A program made the position numbers and the translations under genes. Under the pieces are notes generated by a model. That model did not search any database and was not told the DNA's origin. It saw only the letters and a list, made by a program, of their open reading frames with translations. This document shows, piece after piece, positions 58,988 to 64,000 of a stretch of DNA of 64,000 bases; position 1 is the stretch's first letter, and every line of letters starts with the position of its first letter. The DNA comes from Bondarzewia mesenterica (taxonomy: Eukaryota; Basidiomycota; Agaricomycetes; Russulales; Bondarzewiaceae). The DNA lies in assembly GCA_004802705.1 (NCBI GenBank), contig SGPL01000084.1:18212-82211 (forward strand). Reading direction: 5' to 3'.

Positions 58988-60574
58988 TGAGTCGAATTTC
59001 GAGTAATACACGATAAATTGATTATCATGATTTTAGCATAGGCGATGCTAAAATTATGGGTCTTATATTTAGCAGACCTCGAAATAGATTTTTAATGAAT
59101 CTCAAGAAATTCACAATCACCGCCGGACATGACGGGCTGCGTGAGAATCAATATGAAAAACTGTAATTGGACCATCTTACCATCTGAATTTGTGGAAAAC
59201 CGATCCCGAGGATGCTGACGCGCTAAGACGAGGAAGTAGTAACTCCATCCCAGTCGCCGGCCTAATGGTCAATGTTCCTAGTAAAGAAGAAGACCGGTCA
59301 GGTCCGTCAGGAGGACCGGCGCCAAAACGACGCTTGTGTATGTACGTACCTCCGAGTGGGGAAGGATCCACCAGACGCCGTGGAGCTTCCGGTAATGTTA
59401 TGCGGTATTTTTTTTTGGGTTCGCATTGTGATCGAACGACAGTGGGCTAGTAATCCGCGGACGTCGGAAAATCAAGCAATCTCACCCCATCGACAAGCCC
59501 AAACGGCTCATGGCGACCTTTCGCAATCAATTCTGAATTTCGCGTCACAAAATATGAACATTAGGCCACCACCCCACCTGGTCACACCATCCCTACTTAC
59601 CGTTTATGCATGATTCCGTCGGTTTCATGCATTTCGTCCAAATGGCTTTGGATTTAGGATGGCTTGTATAACTCCCCTAACAGTGTCTCTTCTGAAGCCC
59701 AAAATATGTATTTGCCTTGCTTGCAAGGTGCCCTCCGGGCTCATAATGGCAGCACAAAGTTGCAGGAACCATCAAAGCACGTTCCCGTGATGATACACGA
59801 GAACGGGAACAGCAAGCAAGGCGCTCTGCTGCCGCAGGCGGCCCGTCTCGAGTCTGTACGTATACTGAGAAAGTTACTATATATTTTCGGCTGCATGACG
59901 GTATCCTTTCGATCGGGCCCATTAACTTTGTGAACCTCGACCGGCAGTATTGACGCCTTCCCGCACTGGACCCCAGTGGGTCAGGTGCAAAGTCATGAGC
60001 TCCGGATCTCATGAGTAGCAGATGGATCAGAAAACACTCATAGTCATGATCCTCGCCTACCTGGGTAATGATGGGCGGCTACTCCGTGTTCTGAGGCGAA
60101 AAGGCATCAACCTCCATGGGCTGGCGCCATATAACGAATTTCGAGTTTTCTAGAACAAAGGCTCCAGCAGCACGAGAGCTTGCCGGTCTTCGATGTGATG
60201 GAATTCTGTCTATATGCAGGCTATAATCTCCGCCGGTCGACTTCGAAATCACCCCAATCCTGAACACCGTTCAAAGTTCAAACGAGAATGCAGAAGCAGG
60301 AGCAACGGCATCAGGGCATCCAAGTTGGTGACTGCAAATAAACTTACTAACTTAAGCGCTAATGATTTTCATAACCTTGATCCAATGCCGTCAACGGTGA
60401 TGCATTGTGTGCAGTAGACAAACGTGCTGCTTACTGTGACCGTAGAACAGTAGCATTGACTCTCTGAGATCGGAGGACAGCTGACGCATTCAGGTATAAA
60501 TACATTTGACGATGATGAAGGCGACACATCCTTAATTTTCCATCTTTGCATGAACTTAAGCCCACAAGACTACG
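58988..60574. other. Interval with no supportable gene
   Basis: Flank between the MFS and ferredoxin genes, both plus-strand. Short domainless frames only. A T-run is near 59408. Confidence 0.35.
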
Positions 60575-61324
60575 ATGTCCATGATTTCACGACTCACCTG
60601 GAAATCGATAGTTTTTCGTGTATCTAACCGGGCGTGCGCACAAACGATCCAGTATTCACAACCGCTGGTCGGAAAACAGCAAGCGCGCCGCCTGCATGCC
60701 ACATCTGCCGGTAGGAATTCCTTGTCCTGCATATGATAGATAATTCACGATTTGGCTGTCGTCTAGGTTCGGCGTCGGTCATCGACAGCCATCATCAAAC
60801 ACAGCCAGAGCAAGATTCTGCAACAGGGGGAAGGTGCGCCGAAACTGTACAACAGTAGTGCTTAATGCTGAACCGAATATGGCAGCATCATGGCATATTT
60901 CCAGAATCTGAACGGCGAACAGCTTGCGACTGTCCGCGCTGAGGAAGGCGAAAATATACTGGACCTCGCGCATAAGAATGGCATTGAGCTGGAAGGTGAG
61001 AATAGCCGGTTAGTCAGTGTTGTGTTCACTTCAACGGCTTCCACATAGGCTCGTGCGAAGGGAAGGTAGCATGCTCGACATGCCATGTAGTGCTGTCCTC
61101 GGATGACTACGGCAAATTGACACCGCCGAGAGATGATGAGAACGATATGCTAGACATGGCACATGGACTAACTGAGACGTACGTTGTTGTCCTCGAGTGA
61201 AGATGCATGAGTTGATCTTCTCTTCAGTTCCAGACTCGGATGTCAGGTCCAGGTGGTAAGAGATGTTGAGGGCCTCACCATCACGGTACCCAACACGTTT
61301 GGCCTGCGGAAAAAGGTGCTCTGA
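60575..61324 (+). CDS. Mitochondrial [2Fe-2S] ferredoxin, adrenodoxin/Yah1 type
   Basis: Exons 60575-60710, 60767-60833, 60886-60995, 61049-61178 and 61228-61324 sum to 180 codons. The first ~45 residues are a basic, acid-free presequence (MSMISRLTWKSIVFRVSNRA), as expected for mitochondrial import. The ferredoxin domain reads FQNLNGEQLATV, EEGENILDLAHKNGIELEG and then the cluster CEGKVACSTCHV with the fourth ligand in SRLGCQV. DDENDMLDMAHGLTETSRL is the acidic helix that docks the reductase. In the Yah1 family this protein passes electrons to Fe-S cluster assembly and heme A synthesis in the matrix. Phase and length are normal; a second ATG at 60581 could also be used. Confidence 0.94.
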
Positions 61325-61596
61325 GATTTCCTTCACAATACACAAAGAAAATCAAAATCATTCAGTTGTCAAATAATTTATATGATGGTACTTGACCCCG
61401 AACACATTCATTGATAAGCAATGTGGAAACTATACTAAAAGGCAATGAGACCGATGTGAGCGCAAATATTTATGGATATCCTTCTGCAAATAGAACCACG
61501 ATGATCAGACTGGAAGAATGATTTGGAGAGTACGTACGGAACCTCTTACAATCCATATGCCAAGAGTGGTGGTTGCTGTGACACCATCAGAAATCT

Positions 61597-63416
61597 TTAT
61601 GAACTCTTCATCTCGCGCTCGATGGCCCATCGTACAGCCGTCTCGACGTCGTCTGTTATATGCGTCGGCATGTGCGTCGGTTGACCCTGCCCTGGATCGT
61701 AGACACCTGTGCGTACAAGAATGGAGGTCCAGCCTACTGCGTTGGCGCCCGCGATGTCTAACAAAAGAAAATTGGAGCTTAGCGGATTGGCGAGATTCGG
61801 AGCTAGTAGACAAGGTTCACCAGAATCCGGGTTATCTGAGACAAAGCACCGACGCGATGTTAGCAAATAGCGAACAAAACGAACACCTTAAGCGTTCTCA
61901 CCTCCAATCATATAACTTGCATGTGTGGAGATCCATTATGAGATGCAAACTTCAACCGAATATAGAATACAGATTGACTCACACATTCGGCGTGCAGTCG
62001 ACATGCTTGCCCACGACTTCCGCAATTGTGTTGCGTAAAATAATTTGCGCGAACTTATATGTGTCCTCCGTAGGCTTGCCATATTGGATGTGAGGATATT
62101 TTGTCCCTGTCAATGCCTATGGGAAAAATGTATAAAATTTAAAAAGGAAAAAAAAAACAAGAACACTAACTTGATATACGGCCTGAAAAGCCACCCGAAA
62201 CGCGCCCTGTCCCAACCTTGGCCTCTCGAATCCAGCCTGCCACTGCAAATCTGGGTTACAGAAAATAAGCTCTACAGGCTTGAAGTCTTGATACTGTGAC
62301 TTCCGCTTGTGAGGGAGAATGTATGGAGAGCCGATGATGCCGCCGGAGAGGATGACGTCGGTTACAATTTGGATGTCGAGAGCCCAGTTTCGAGGGTCGT
62401 GAAAGACGAAGACGGCGGCAATGGGTGTCTTGGAAAAGTCGACACGCTGGAGAGGGGAGTGCGTAAAGAGAGGGAAGGAAAGTGAAGCAGGGGAGTCATA
62501 CATGCGTGGATGAGAGTTCTACAGGAGTAAGATCGTAGAATGGCCAGATGCTGTATCGACGTCTCAGACGCGTCATGCAAATCTGTGTTGTTGGTCCAGC
62601 TTACTGGGAATTCCAAGCTTTGACGTCGAGCGTTGTGTAAGCTTTGTTGTAGCCATAGCTAGGATTGGGTGAGACCATGTTCTGAGAACCAGAGTCTAAG
62701 ATTACCTCTGTGCGACCTTCCGTAGCTCATCAGTCTTCCCTCCCAAAACCAGAACAGGCTTGTCCGCGAACTTGTGAGCACAGGATTTAAGAATGGTATG
62801 CGCTTGCATGAATTGAGAGGGTTTAATCTAGCGATCGTTGAGCGACGTACAGAAGATGAGAGAGATGAGACTTACTTCAAAACCAAGTAGGGAAGTGAGC
62901 TTTTGGCAGCGCTCTTCCTCGAGCGCACCGCCTCCGTTGGTCATCTGCGGGCACTGAAGCATTACAACTGCGGGTCGTTCTGTGGAGGCAGAGAACACTT
63001 GCTAGTATGTAGGGTATCCTCCTTACATCTACTGTCAGCACATCGTCAAATAATGAAACTTGAACGAAACACATACGTAGCGAACGGGTTTGCCCCCTCG
63101 AGCATCATCAGCGCGCGTTTCGCGGCTGGAAAAACAGACGAACCGCGCAAAAGAACGCCATCCTGATGGAGTCATGATTGTTTTCTACAAAGCGACATTT
63201 GTATGTGTTCTCGTACAATGTCAAAGGCAAAAGCCAGTGGTGGGTCGCGAGATGAACGGGAGCCTGACGAGGCTGCTCAACTTCACCACATCAGACAGAA
63301 GATAGGATAAAGAGCTCACTATATAGACGCGACTGTGAGCCCGAATTTCTCGAGAGTAGATTCAATAGGAAAGATCTATGAGGGTTCAGATATCGAAAAG
63401 GTATTCCGACACTCAT
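61597..63416 (-). CDS. CECR5-like HAD hydrolase (mitochondrial), 13 exons
   Basis: Exons are 63416-63320, 63272-63217, 63162-63077, 63021-63003, 62944-62876, 62827-62706, 62658-62605, 62550-62502, 62446-62171, 62116-61983, 61915-61902, 61835-61821 and 61757-61597. They sum to 384 codons. A basic presequence (MSVGIPFRYLNPHRSFLLNL) is followed by HAD motif I, LAFAFDIDGVLLRG, with both Asp. Then come MTNGGGALEEERC, PVLVLGGKTDEL, FVFHDPRNWALDIQ, KPTEDTYKFAQ, the motif IV segment VYMIGDNPDS and AGANAVGWTSILVRTGVYDP. This is the subfamily IIA/CECR5 pattern found in eukaryotic mitochondria; the natural substrate is unknown. Four exons are under 50 nt, including ones of 19, 14 and 15 nt. Intron 4 uses a GC donor (63002). 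Confidence 0.92.
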
Positions 63417-64000
63417 AGCTGGCTTGATGAGACCGAGCACTAAAGTTTAGTGGAGTCGAATGAATTTGAAGGAAAGACTCAGCCCGGCGACCCGATTGCT
63501 GCACACTGAATACAAGGTTAGGGTCTCAGACGACTACTAATATGTTGCTCTTTCTAAGTTTTTCAGCACATTGGCAGTACCCATGGTGCACTTCTACTCC
63601 TTCAATATTAATGCAGATCGATAACAAATTTTCAATCAATGCTTTCCTGGCACTTTATACCCACATCTCAAATTGCCTATTCGTCGAGGTGACTGATATT
63701 TCGCACTTTTTGTTGGTGCAAGGACCTTGCAATGTATGTTCGGTGTCAGACAGGAGGATCCTGAGGCACGAAGGTTGACGCGGACGACTAGGGGAGCTCA
63801 AAGTTGGCGCTTACGCTGTAAGCGACCGCCGCATACGAGTTCCGCTTATGAGCTCGGATGCGCCCGTGTGATCTTATGTAATGTCACGCCCGGATGAGCG
63901 AGCATTAAGCAAGTTGAAGCCATTCTCCTCCTTGCTACTGAGCGCACTCAATGCGCGCTGTTACCACACCCCTTTATAATGCCTCGGAAAAGCCTTCATG
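63417..64000. other. Terminal interval
   Basis: Upstream flank of the HAD hydrolase gene, presumably its promoter. No other gene is recognised before the window ends. Confidence 0.4.

Noticed and set aside
1..64000. CRISPR arrays, bacterial operons, Shine-Dalgarno sites and rRNA genes
   Set aside because: None seen; gene structure is eukaryotic throughout.

Overview
This window is nuclear DNA of a filamentous basidiomycete, almost certainly an agaricomycete. The genes are split by many 50-70 nt introns and very short exons. The families are typical of that group: DUF6699 proteins, a FunK1-type kinase, a degenerate G-protein-alpha-like protein, a Sel1-repeat chitin synthase regulator, a multi-exon fungal P450 and a GDP-fucose O-fucosyltransferase-like protein. 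I built exon models by hand from splice signals, reading-frame phase and family conservation. Models whose summed exons give an exact codon number are the P450, ATG5, MED31, UCH37-like hydrolase, ArsM-rhodanese, fucosyltransferase-like, FunK1, lysine aminomutase, MFS, ferredoxin, HAD and Zn2Cys6 genes.

Layout. 1-10.3 kb: three DUF6699-type proteins on the minus strand, two of them neighbouring paralogues with the first cut by the window edge. Between them lies an N-rich stretch (5.2-6.7 kb) that I could not resolve. 11.8-14.4 kb: weak gene candidates around a 0.65 kb tandem duplication. 16.9-20.8 kb: an intact 13-exon P450 diverging from a shortened acyltransferase-like gene. 21.8-23.4 kb: a G-alpha-like relic with an in-frame stop. 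24-26.2 kb: a chitin synthase regulator. 27.1-27.8 kb: a non-autonomous TA-target transposable element. 27.9-29.3 kb: ATG5.

32.2-33.8 kb: a Zn2Cys6 regulator that appears short. 35.7-46.2 kb is gene-dense: an SLC35C2-type transporter, MED31, a UCH37-type deubiquitinase, an arsenite methyltransferase fused to a Cdc25/Acr2-like rhodanese domain, and the fucosyltransferase-like protein. 47-49.3 kb: a FunK1 kinase lacking the catalytic Asp. 52.1-63.4 kb: a DUF218 membrane protein, a lysine 2,3-aminomutase, a monocarboxylate-type MFS carrier, a mitochondrial adrenodoxin-type ferredoxin and a CECR5-like HAD hydrolase.

Most genes are unrelated housekeeping functions, as expected for a fungal chromosome; I see no convincing large biosynthetic cluster. 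Several otherwise conserved genes carry one-base frameshifts at homopolymers, and single Ns are scattered through some genes, so part of the apparent damage is probably sequence quality. The most notable items are the ArsM-rhodanese fusion, the degenerate G-alpha relic, the TA-flanked element, the tandem duplication with a conserved reading frame, and an unusually high share of GC-AG introns.
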